Source of the DNA: Ophiostoma sp. CBS 140.51 | Taxonomy: Eukaryota; Ascomycota; Sordariomycetes; Ophiostomatales; Ophiostomataceae | Reading direction: 5' to 3' | Assembly: GCA_029298735.1 (NCBI GenBank) | Contig: JANSLP010000285.1 | Location: forward strand, 1 to 41,536 | Length of the DNA: 41,536 bases | In this document: piece after piece, positions 9,462-19,688 of the stretch | Layout of the letters: every line of letters starts with the position of its first letter | Position numbering within the stretch: position 1 is the first letter of the stretch | The notes under the pieces: generated by a model | What the model was told of the DNA's origin: nothing | Databases searched by the model: none | Seen by the model: only the letters and a program-made list of their open reading frames with translations | Position numbers and translations under genes: made by a program

Positions 9462-11679
9462 GCCTAGGCAGCTACTTCATAGGCATCAAGGGCATGTAGA
9501 CATCCAGAGCAAGGCCAAGAACAAGCACGAAAACAAGGTCAAGGGAACAAGGATAATTCCAGGCTGGGCATCATCAACGTTCGACAAGGTTTATCAAAGA
9601 GTCTGGGCAATCGAATGCCGGTGCCGATTCCTTTTCCTGGTGCGTGCGTTGTGGTTATTGCGGTATTCTACATGGATTGTTGAGCCTCTCTTTTTTATTG
9701 TTTCTTTGCCTGCATTGTCGATGGACAGCAATTCGATGCCGGGAGATCATCCAAGTGGTCAAGATGGACAAGTTGAAAGCCAAGGTCGAGATTGTGTCGA
9801 AGGCAAAAAGCAATGACCATGTCGTGATATTTGGAGTTGTTTCTTGATATCGGCGATTCTCGCCCTCAAAGTTGTGCTTTTAGCATTATTAGTGGCAATC
9901 TGGACAATGAAACAGACCACCATCTGAGAGCCCGAGGAAAGACCAGGTGCCCTTTAACCCAAGACAGAAAGGCTGAAGTCGACGATGCCCAAAATATCCA
10001 AGGATATCGTACGTGTCGTACGATGTATGGTTGTTAGTTTCTTCATTCGGGGAACGGTTCGTCCGCTACTGCTCCCTCCACAGCTGAAAGGTGGCATCGT
10101 GGGTAATCATTCAAGTGAAAAGCACAGTTCAGTTAAGCAACAGTGTTGTGCCTACTGCAAATCGTAGTCCACTGTTGCTGCAACGAAAATAGACTTTTAT
10201 TAAGTATTGTTGGGGCAAGAGGTTGAAAGTGACGAGTTGAGGATTGGCGATAGCAAAAAGAAAGCATACTGTGAGCACTGTGAAACGCCGGGCCTTGCTC
10301 CTTTCGGCATCGACTGGCAGACACCTGGACCGGGGAGGTGAGGGGAAGAGGCAAGTGCAAAGATGTAAAGAAAGGAGCCGTTGCGTTTTGCGGGCAAGGG
10401 GAGGGGGGGTGTTTTGTTTTGTGAGGGCAAAGTCAAGGATCATCGTGAGAAACACTGCGCACGGAGTAAACACTAACAGAGGCGGGCGAAGGACTTCGCC
10501 ATGGACCCGCCTTGAATCGTTGAAGCTCAAAAAATCACACAAAAAAGCTCGAGCTTTCGAGCACGAGCACGAGCTCTCTCCTCAATTGTCGACAATGATC
10601 AGCACGGAAGTGGACAAAGGGCAAAAAAGATCGTCAGTGGCCATTAGCTGTTCCGCAATTTTTAGTCATTGTTAATTCGTCCTTGGCTTGGAATTGAGCT
10701 TGTGCATCGACAAAATCCAGGTCCTTGGGCAAGGCCCTGGCCGTGATTTGGCCGATGGCAAGAGACGAAGAGTAGCGTTGTTTCCCCTTGTTGAGACGCA
10801 CGCTTGTGTCGGCAGACAAGAAGACAGGGAGACAGGGAGGACAGACAAGGCCAGGATGGAAGGATCGAGGTGAGCTGAGGTGTGCATTAGAGGTTTTTTT
10901 GTGCCGTGTCTGTGGTCACAATCAGTTTGGATTTATCTCTTTTTGAAGCCGTTAATCAACGTCGTGTCTCGGCGCTGTTGGTATCCGGCTGCAGAGGGGT
11001 GCAATGACAATGATTATCTTTCAAGTCGCCGTTTCCAGCTTCAACGTGTTGTCCAAGACCAGCCAACGGGCGTTTCAAAGGGACCTATTAGGATGTCAAC
11101 AGAAAGGGGAGGGGTGCAGAAACGCAACCTGGAAGAACATTCAGCACGGAGAATGCGGGACGGATGCACCATCTCACTTCACTACGGATATCTGACACGG
11201 TGGTGCCCAATACGATGTGCCACGGTGTGCAAATAGTGAGTACGAAGTAGCGTGCAGACATTCATACTATGCACATGCAGAATACGCCGTCACCGCGCGA
11301 GATGGAGCTCAAACTGGCATGGCATGGACCGTTGGCGATTTGCACAAACATGTCGATGCTGTCGCCTTCTGTTGCCTTGTCGGTTGGGGTCGGCTTGGAG
11401 CGGAGCTGTCAAGAGTGTCAAGGGCCATCGAGAAGCCATCCAGGGCCATTGGGGACCATTGGGATGGGTGTGTCTCTCGGCGAGACGAGGCGACTGCAAC
11501 CGGAGCCGCAGGAGGCGCGGCGTTTGGCGTGAGGCAGGAAAAATAAAATAAAAGACTCCAAGAAACAGGGCTGCGTTGCAGATTACGCAGATCACAACGG
11601 CAGTCCAACACAACGTCACAAATATATGTGGTAGTTAATCATTATGGACACTTCATTGTTGTCCTCAGTCCTCTATATC
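9462..11679. other. Stretch without recognisable genes
   Basis: Mixed composition. It holds an ATCGTACG stem-loop at 10006-10024, a purine-rich block near 10330-10440 including a GGGGAGGGGGGG run, an AGCTCGAGCT palindrome at 10546-10555 next to GAGCAC repeats, an ACGGAGTA match at 10461 and GACAGG-type runs near 10825. Open frames of up to 143 codons occur but none resembles a protein I know. Confidence 0.4.
10006..10024. repeat. Perfect inverted repeat ATCGTACG-TGT-CGTACGAT
   Basis: Eight-base arms around a three-base centre. It could be a dyad binding site or a small hairpin. No gene start lies nearby that would explain it as an operator. Confidence 0.7.
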
Positions 11680-12089
11680 TTACTTAGTATTACATAGTTG
11701 GGGTACTTTTGGGCCCTTACGACGATTACAATGGCGGGGGATAAGAAAGCCCAAACTCCCGAACAGGAGAGCGGCCCCGACACCCATAACGGCGATCGGC
11801 ATCCGGCAGGCTCGGTAGTCGGTGATGTTGGGACATTTGGTGAGATCTTGGGGATGCTCGGAGAAATTCAGGGTCATCTCAGGGACGTTCAGGGGCAATA
11901 CCGGGCATGAAGGGGCGCCGGCGATGTCAAACAATCAAAGAATGGTGGCAAGACTGTGTCAAGACCGGTGTTAAGGGCGCCGTTGAACGCGATTTGGAAC
12001 GCGATATCGAGCGAAGTTGTGAATATCTCCAGGTCCCGGCTAATCTGTCCAGCCTCGGTATTGAGCGACCAGTCACAATTCAGAAACAT
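11680..12089 (-). pseudogene. Candidate decayed gene fragment, two overlapping frames
   Basis: Two minus-strand frames overlap by a few tens of bases: 12089-11889 (66 codons, ATG) and 11934-11680 (84 codons, TTG first codon). By hand count about 70% of third bases are G or C over most of both, above the surrounding DNA and in line with the two real genes. The downstream frame has two N-glycosylation-type sites (NFS, NIT), several Cys, a hydrophobic segment (PIAVMGVGAALLFGSLGFLI) and a basic end (RHCNRRKGPK), as in a membrane protein tail. One frameshift in the overlap would explain a broken gene. I recognise no family. The plus strand is also open in places and carries an AAG|GTGAGT donor match at about 12095, so even the strand is uncertain. 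Confidence 0.25.
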
Positions 12090-12470
12090 TCAAGGTGAGT
12101 TAGTTTGTCAGAAAGTGAGATACCCCGACTCGTGGCAAAACGGCGATCTGCAGTGCATTGTCCATCACTTGGCCTCGTGTTTTCTGCTTCGTTTTCCTTG
12201 TTTGTCTGTATCTTATGAGTAGTTTCCATCATGAATGTCCCCAGTGTCCCGCGGTTTAATTTCCATTTTTTGCTTGGAAATCATCAAGAATTGAGTTCTC
12301 AATGTCCTCGATTTTTTGGGGATTGTGGGGTTAGTTTTCGGGGTCGGTTTTTTTTTTATTTTTTTAAGTTTTAGTTTATGGGCTTTCTTTTCTTTTGTCC
12401 CCAAATGCCCTGGCTCTATTACCCAAACAGGAAATAGAGCAACACTCTTTTGGAGGACCAAGACAGAAAG

Positions 12471-12497
12471 GATAGACAGGATGGACAGGATGGACAA
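12471..12497. repeat. Tandem repeat, 9-bp unit GATGGACAG x3
   Basis: Three adjacent copies with one change in the first (GATAGACAG) and one at the end of the last. Confidence 0.85.
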
Positions 12498-13480
12498 GTG
12501 TTTACCTTTCTCTGGCCGCGATGTAGCATCGCTTGTAAAACGCAACCCTCTCTCCGTGATCCGGTCGCCCCTGTTTCTCATGTTTTACGCCAGTAATATC
12601 CTCCTTTTGCCCTCGTTATTACCCTTTTGGGAAGTGTACTGCGCCACCACAAACAGGAATGCGCCCGTACGACGGTAAAGAGTAACTGTAAGAATGAAGA
12701 GACAAAAAAGCTCCGACAACACGAGGCTATCCAACACAACAAGCCTGAGATGGAGGGCTGAAACAGGAGAAAAGGAGGGGCCAACAGAACCACAAAACCA
12801 CAGAGTAGGACTGGACCTGCATACTGCAGGTTCATCCACGGGCTGTATGCATACGACGTTCTATGTTAAGGAACATCTCGGCAGGGTGTTGAAGAGTCAA
12901 AAGGTGCTGAAGGATGCGAAGAACTAGCGTCCGGGCGTGTTTCTGACCTATATTCCGGTGTATTATATCTGCAGGAAGGGGCAAAATGGGGGAGGGTTGT
13001 CTTTCAAAAAGGAGGCTAAAACAATCAAATAATTCCAAGAAAAAGGACATATCTCCTACAGCGGCAATGCACTGTTGCCCTGTTCATGTAAGATGGGCTA
13101 GATTGTGTTGGACTCGGCGAGTTTGCCGTTCCGTTGGCCCCTGAGAGGTGTGGTCAAGAAAATGAAGCATAATGAAAGGTGTGTGAATGTATTTTCACGG
13201 TAGCGTTTTGTTTCCTATCATGAAAATCAAAATATTACGATAATATCTATCAGACAAAGATAATCTACCCTGAAGCACAAGGCGGCTCATCATCGCAGAA
13301 AAGGGCGAGTTGTGGGCGACAGGAGGTGTGTGTCGCATCTGAGTGTTTGAATCCTTTGCTTCCTTTTTCCTCAACGGTTTTCTTTTCTTTTGGCGGATGC
13401 CGGCCATGGTGTTGTGGTTTTGGCTGTGGTACTCCGTGCTCTGTATTTTATCGATTTTCTTTCTTTTTTGAAGAACAACG

Positions 13481-13516
13481 TCTTTCTTGTCTTTCTTGCC
13501 TTTCTTGCCTTTCTGC
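13481..13516. repeat. Tandem repeat, 9-bp unit TCTTTCTTG x4
   Basis: Four copies (TCTTTCTTG, TCTTTCTTG, CCTTTCTTG, CCTTTCTGC) in a pyrimidine-rich block. On the minus strand it reads as Lys/Ala/Arg repeats, which accounts for a spurious open frame. Confidence 0.85.
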
Positions 13517-15830
13517 TTGCTGGGACGTGCGCGTGCAACCTCTCTGCACTAATGCTGCACGGTGAAGAAAAGGGAAACCAGGACGAGCCACAAAAGAGGA
13601 CAGGGGCAGTGACGAGGGCCACTTGGAGCCACAGCGGGACAGGTCTGGAACCTGGAGGGTCTGCGTGCAGCATCACATGCAGGGGTAAATTGTGTGAAGA
13701 AAATCCGCCGCACAGAGACACTGGAGTGCATTTGAATTGACGGAATACGGCGTACGGAGTAGGTAAATGCAGTCGTTGAAGAACTGTCTCCATGCACGAA
13801 TTCGGGCATTTTTACGGAGAAACATCGCAGGATCATTAGATCGTCGGGGGCCAGAAAAAGAAACAAAATAACTGAACACGATCGAAAACAAAACAAAACA
13901 AACTAAACAATAAGGCCGAGATGGCAAAGGAGGAGGGGTGAAGACAAATGTGAAGCAAGAAAAAGAAAGTCAAGAAAGCAATCGACACCGGGATCAACAA
14001 GCTAAGTGATGGCCGGCTGTTTGCAGAGACAAAAATGCACAGACTGACTGGATATGCTCCCATGTCTTTTACACGATTCAACGCCCCTTCTTACCTACCT
14101 TCTCAATGTGTGTGCACGGCAAAGGACAGAGCACAGAAGACGAAGGATGAGGATGGACACGACGAACAGACGGCAGACCGCCACATCATCAAGGATCATG
14201 GTAGGTGAGAGGTGTGCAGTTGGAGAGTGTAAAAAGTGTACACAAAGTGTAAAGAGTGAGAAAAAGAGTGAGAAGAGACGGCGATAAATTCAACGATAGA
14301 CACTAAATAGGTTCAAAAAGGAAATGCCCCGTGTCGACGCCAAGGAGGCATCGCGGTTTGACCAGTGCGTGCAGGTGCCATGACTCTAGCTGCATCGAGC
14401 TGTCGTGCACTGGCTGGCTGTCTTTTGGGCCCTATTTCAACTCCATTTTCTCATTCTCACCCCATTTCACCACATTTCTGCACTCTTTTTTCAATCAACA
14501 ACGCGTGATTCCACGTCACGATGGCTTTCGGTGCCCTTTTAGTCTTTTGGGGCCGTCTAGGTCCTCCCGCCCTTTTGGACCTTTGTCATTTCAGACATGC
14601 CGTCATCTTCTCCATATTGGTCCGTGACGTTTCTATTTTTGAACTTTTGGGAGAAATGCAGTGCTCAAGAAATGAACGGAGCGTAAAGAGGCGTCAAAAC
14701 TACATACAGAAACAGAAAGATGAAGGGATGAGAAAGTAAAGGGAACGGTAGGAAAAACAACGACGAGTATCTTCAAAAGGTGACCAAGTTGGCGTGAAAC
14801 TCTAGGCTGTGGGATTCAAATGATGTGCCGGTAGATGCGGAGAGCTACAGGTTAAAAATAGAAGTAAAACACACGAAGGGTCAGAAAGCACTGAGACAAA
14901 CGACGACAACGCAACAACGACAACTCAACGCACACTCCAATTGCCCTTTTCAACCATCCAGCCTTCTTTCATTATTGCATCTGGCTTCCACAAACTCACC
15001 GTCATCCAATGTGCTCTGTCTAAGATTAAAGGCGGCATGCATTGAAACAGAGCCATCGATGGACAAAGCGTGCAGAATAAGGTGACCTTGGCAGCAGTTC
15101 GACACGACAGATGGGGTAAAGTTCGGCTTGAGTTTGGCTTTTTGGGGACTCTTTCTATCACATAGACACACGTCAATATCCATTTTGATTTTTTATTTCC
15201 ATCTACACCCTTCCATCGATATGTCCTGCGACCATGCTCTGCAACACGACGTGCTGGATCTCATCTTTTTCATCTTGTGGCCACCGTTGTGACCACACTT
15301 TGATTTTATTTTTAGACCTTTTGTTGCCCCGTACTCATGCTCTAGTTCATATTTGTCTTCGTCTTAAAACAATGAAACAACACCATCCATTTCATGATCT
15401 ATGTGTGTAGATGCAGTGTTCTTGGATGTGTTTACCCCTGTTACTTCAGCCTTCAACGTGCCTTCAATTTACCTGTCATCCTGATCCTTTAACTTTAAAC
15501 CTCGAATTCTCACCTCGAAATCTCTATTTTTACATTTACTGGCTATCAAATGTTGTGATACTACACTTCAATGCCGCAACTCCAACGTCGTACATGCACG
15601 CCCATCCCACAAGGCTCCGGATAGTCGGCAAAGGATGGCAAATATGGCAAAAGATGGACGTGCATCCCCAACATGCCTCCATTGTCAACAATCAAATGAA
15701 CGACAGCCCATTGACCGCCTCAACGGACGTCTTCAAGGTATGCCTGTCCTTGGCTGATCCTCCACTAAACAGCATTGGCCAAGTGCGGATAATGATTCAC
15801 TGGCTTGGGCATCGATGCTGGACAAACTGT

Positions 15831-15850
15831 TGTCCACAGTTGTCCACAGT
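15831..15850. repeat. Tandem repeat, 10-bp unit TGTCCACAGT x2
   Basis: Two perfect copies followed by a diverged partial third (TGTTCATC). Confidence 0.8.
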
Positions 15851-15907
15851 TGTTCATCAACAGTCTGTACACGCCCCTACATAGACCACATCGATATCAG
15901 CAAATGC

Positions 15908-16898
15908 CTAGCTGTGCTCCAACCTCGCCTCTGATGATGATCCTTTCCCAGTCCATAGTATCTCCAAACCTTGGCTTGTGTCTTGCCGCCTTGTGGATAG
16001 GTGTTTAGTGCAGAGGAAAGACATTTGTCGATCCTTTGGCGTTCGACACCGGTACTTGGCCATGATAGCATATCTCATGGCCTCTTGGGCACAGTCCTCG
16101 AGCCTCATTTTTCTCTTGTTTCTCATTTCATTCTCCCTAGTGTTTCTCACTATTTCCACACAATGCCCTCTTGAGTTAGACAAGCAGGCACAGGCACGTT
16201 CCTTCGCCGACAATGCTCGAGCAACAGGCCGTTTCGTTTCGCTATTGACTTGGCCTCTCTCAATGTCCACATTCGCACGCTTGCAGAAACCATAAATACG
16301 CTTGTTGTTTGACATCAGGTCATCAGACCATCATGATAAACTAAACATTGTGAGGCAATGGGCGTTTGTGTATTAAACTGCTCGAACACGGCTCTTAGCT
16401 TCGGCGGTATTTCCCAGTATCAATGACGATATTCACCAGTGCACGTCGAGGGATCAGGGTACATGCTTCGTAGATGCGAAAGGGCTCTGTAAACAAGAAG
16501 CACCAGCTCGGCCAGCTAGACAAGGAGCAGACATCGACCAAGCTAGAGATCATGATGATACACGGCGATGGACACGAGGGGTCAACGGTCTCAAGGATCG
16601 AGAAATAGCACGGCTTCACACTCTGCTTCATCCGTGCCAGATCAATCTATCACATTCCTGCCGGCGAGGTCGGGCTAGACGCAGCGTCGTGCAGCGTCAT
16701 GTAAAGATGCAATGTGTTGACCAGCAGCTCGCAGGTCGGAAAACCACGGAGGACGGTGAGAGTGGTCGAAGCGGAAGTGGCAGCGGCTGAGCTGCAGTGG
16801 CTCTGCAATGACAGCACACCAACTGTCGATCGGCCCTGCATGCTTTGATACTCGTGTGTGGCGGTAGCTGCCGGCAATGGGTCCTTGCTGATGAACAT
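15908..16898 (-). pseudogene. Cluster of minus-strand open frames, possible decayed gene
   Basis: Three consecutive minus-strand frames: 16898-16650 (82 codons), 16631-16395 (78 codons) and 16315-15908 (135 codons). The first two share one frame and are separated only by adjacent TGA and TAG codons. By hand count about two thirds of their third bases are G or C, but the second frame has a low G/C share at first codon positions, which argues against coding. The first frame includes a Ser/Ala/Thr-rich stretch and a hydrophobic stretch near its end. No family is recognised. A broken gene, an unrecognised multi-exon gene and chance are all possible. Confidence 0.18.
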
Positions 16899-17721
16899 GT
16901 CTTACACCATCTGGCACGCACAAAATTATGTGCCATGTGCTATGCAAAAATGTTGTGCTGCATCTACCATCATCTGAGACACCATGCTTAGATTCACACT
17001 CAAATACTTGGAACTGTACAATATTGCAACATCATGGCCGAGTAGAGATTTGTGTGCATCTTTTACGGTCAACAAAATGTCGCTTACCTTTTGAAAAACA
17101 AAATTAATACGATCATCATTTAAGACTTATTGAAATTAAATAAGCCACTTCAGGACTCGACAACTGTTTCGAAAGCTCATGTCTCCGTGGTGAGTTGTGA
17201 CCTGTGAGTTGTGAGTTTTGAATATGAGTTTGAATTCTGAATCATGACAACCAAAAAAAGGTCGATGTAGCACTCGTGTTGCTTCATATATTGCCATTGA
17301 TATATATTTATATCTTCAGCACAGTTAATACCCCGCGTTTTATGCCCTCCTTTCTGTCTGTTTTATTGCATAGCCACGTTGGTTACAGTGGCCGTTGGTT
17401 GACAGCTCCTGTGATCCGTCCAGGCAGTGTTGATGCACCGAAGATCACCATGCCGACGCTCAACCATCGTATTTCATACGCCGTTACATATAGGTTGTAA
17501 CTGGGATATGAAAAAAAGAGAGAGTCAAACAGATAATTCGGGGGGCATTCTGCCCGTCCATCTTTCCATCGTAGGTATTGTGATGTTCCATATATTATTC
17601 ACAGGTATCACATCAGAATTACAACCAACAGCTCAACCAAGCTTTCAAATCATTTGTGAATCTATCAGTCATTACTGTGTCGTTTCACTCCATCTAGTGT
17701 TCAGATATTTCTTTCCATTTT

Positions 17722-17825
17722 GTGCCAATTCAATTAATTTTTAATATTTTACTTGACTTTACAAGACCTTGTTAAAATATTTTTATAAAATAACATATTA
17801 ATTTTAATGCATTGAATTACCATTT
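17722..17825. other. AT-rich patch (roughly 85% A+T)
   Basis: About 100 bases rich in AATT, TTTAA and ATATT words. Candidate roles are a replication start, a matrix-attachment-like element, or the remnant of a mutated repeat. None can be decided from sequence alone. Confidence 0.5.
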
Positions 17826-18612
17826 TTGACGTCTCATATTTCCACCATCCAGGTCGGTTCGCAAGCGAGACAGCCCTCTTCCAGACCAGTTCACCCTTCT
17901 TACTGTCGAGGTACTCCTATCATGATTAATCATATCCAGACTCGTCATTAGCAGAGGCTCTGCCCGGTATCCTCGGTCTTGTATCTACGACGTTGGCCAG
18001 GCCGCGTTTCTTCCTCATACACCTACGACGCTGTAATCAAGCCCCGAAGCCCAGCCTTCAAAGTCTTCATCCTGCCATGGCACACCGCGGTGAACAGCAA
18101 ACAGGCACATAAAACAAATGTTTACCACCTATTCTAACAAACGCTGTCCAAGTAATTAAGCCTAGGTCCAATACGACATACAGCGGAGTGTACCATTTGC
18201 TACAACACCAATATTTAGTCTATTGCGTAACGCTTTGGCAGGGGCCAGGCTGGCCACAGGCATAGCAAGAGATACAAGGGGCTACATACAGGGACTACAG
18301 AGCCTGGTCGGGCCTGGCCTGGTTTTTTTTGGAGTCTTTTTACAGTTTTTCTGCTTGACTTTTTCAAGGAACTCACCGACTTACAGGAGTGCCCCTGGCC
18401 ACTTTTACCAATAATTCGGTCAGAGCGCACCAAAGCACCATACTCCGAACGTCTTAAAAAAAGCATGCATCATTGGAGTAAGAAAGTCCTTCATATTGAA
18501 CAATACTACGCCGTACGCAACAAAAAATACGGGGTTCAGCGGAATCGTGCAACCCAATAGCGTCCATCATTAAGCGAGAGGCGAAGGCCTGGAATGCTCC
18601 GAAGACATTAAA

Positions 18613-18626
18613 AATACTCGAGTATT
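18613..18626. repeat. 14-bp perfect palindrome AATACTCGAGTATT
   Basis: A perfect palindrome centred on CTCGAG. It lies 10 bases before a TACTCCGTAC motif. This is compatible with a dimeric factor site; function unknown. Confidence 0.7.
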
Positions 18627-19012
18627 AATTACTATTACTCCGTACACATACTGGCGAGGGGGCATGGGGATCAGTTTTGATTGTGTTGATTGAGTTCGAG
18701 ATCGTGCCTGTGGAGGTTTTTAGTGTCACAGCTCTCAACAGGTCTTAACTAGTCGAGGTATCGTTTCTTTTGTTTACAGGTCTCTTTGCTTTGTTACTTT
18801 CTCCTTTTTTTTTCTTTCTTTTCTTCATCAACAATCAAGGTTTCTGTAAGACACATCACCGAATATGCCCATCTTGGGGCAAACGCAGCTACAGCCAAAA
18901 GCAGCCAAAGGTAACCAACAACCACCAGAGACGTCCAAAAGCAACTTCTTACAGCAACTGCCATGCAAGCCCAGCCGTTGGTGAAACAGCAAAAAGAAGG
19001 CGTTTAGCTCTC

Positions 19013-19378
19013 TCAGAAATTTTCAGAGAGGCAGGTGACGCAGGTGATGCAGTCCACACTGTTGTACAACGGGGCAGAGGGGACCCAACAGTGGATGTCA
19101 AAGATGTTAGAGCCTACTGAGTATGTAGTTAGAGGGAGGAGAGAGCCCAAGAAAGAGGAGAAGATACGGGGCGCGCCGGGGAGGTTCCCAGAATACTGGC
19201 AGTCCGGCGTATCCCAGGTCCAGCATGTTGGGACCGACGAACACCGCAAGGTTCCGCACATAGCCGCGGCCGCTTGCATGTCTCGCTTCGGGCAGATGTG
19301 GGATGTCTTGGGAACCTGACAACTTATTGAGACTCTTTTGGGGTCTCTTGAGAGCTTACTAGGCCATCCTGGCTTCAC
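19013..19378. other. GC-richer patch with open frames on both strands
   Basis: Balanced, GC-richer sequence containing two rare 8-bp GC words: GGCGCGCC (19170-19177) and GCGGCCGC (19266-19273). Open frames occur on both strands: minus 19378-19013 (121 codons), minus 19322-19107 (71 codons) and plus 19035-19319 (94 codons). The 71-codon minus frame has mildly G/C-biased third positions. No product is recognised. It may be an exon or gene remnant, or a CpG-rich control element. Confidence 0.25.
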
Positions 19379-19664
19379 GATGACGCGCCTAGATTTAATT
19401 GCAAATTTTTATTTTATTTTTGAACGGCGCCGTTGGTGTAGCGCGAGATGGCCTCGTATCTGGAGCTGGAGTTAACGGGCCGAACTGGGCAACGGAGCAA
19501 TGCTGCCAACCAGGCCGCTTCTCTCGGCCCTGGGCCCTTGTTCCCTTTTCCATCCAGGCTGGAAACATCCCGTAGCTGTTTTGTTAGCTTTAAGCCGAGG
19601 GCCGCCGTGGACCGTCGTCGTTTCCGCACTTGCAGAGTCCACTTTGTGCCCTTCCGCAGCTTGC

Positions 19665-19688
19665 CCAGTCTCCCAGTCTCCCAGTCTC
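19665..19688. repeat. Tandem repeat, 8-bp unit CCAGTCTC x3
   Basis: Three perfect copies, followed by a diverged partial copy (TCCCAGTTTC). Confidence 0.88.

Larger units (their letters stand above)
12090..15907. other. Stretch without recognisable genes
   Basis: Low-complexity features dominate: T-rich runs at 12340-12370, two 9-bp tandem arrays (12471, 13481), purine-rich blocks at about 13845-13985 and 14690-14900, and a TACGGAGTA at 13753-13761. Open frames here are short and made of the repeats, for example repeated LSI or FLAFL residues. I see no conserved gene. Confidence 0.4.
16899..19012. other. AT-richer stretch without recognisable genes
   Basis: Lower G+C than the flanks, with an extreme AT patch at 17722-17825 listed separately. 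It also holds the AATACTCGAGTATT palindrome (18613-18626) followed within 10 bases by TACTCCGTAC (18636-18645), and a GGCCTGGCCTGG motif at about 18311. No open frame is convincing. Confidence 0.4.
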
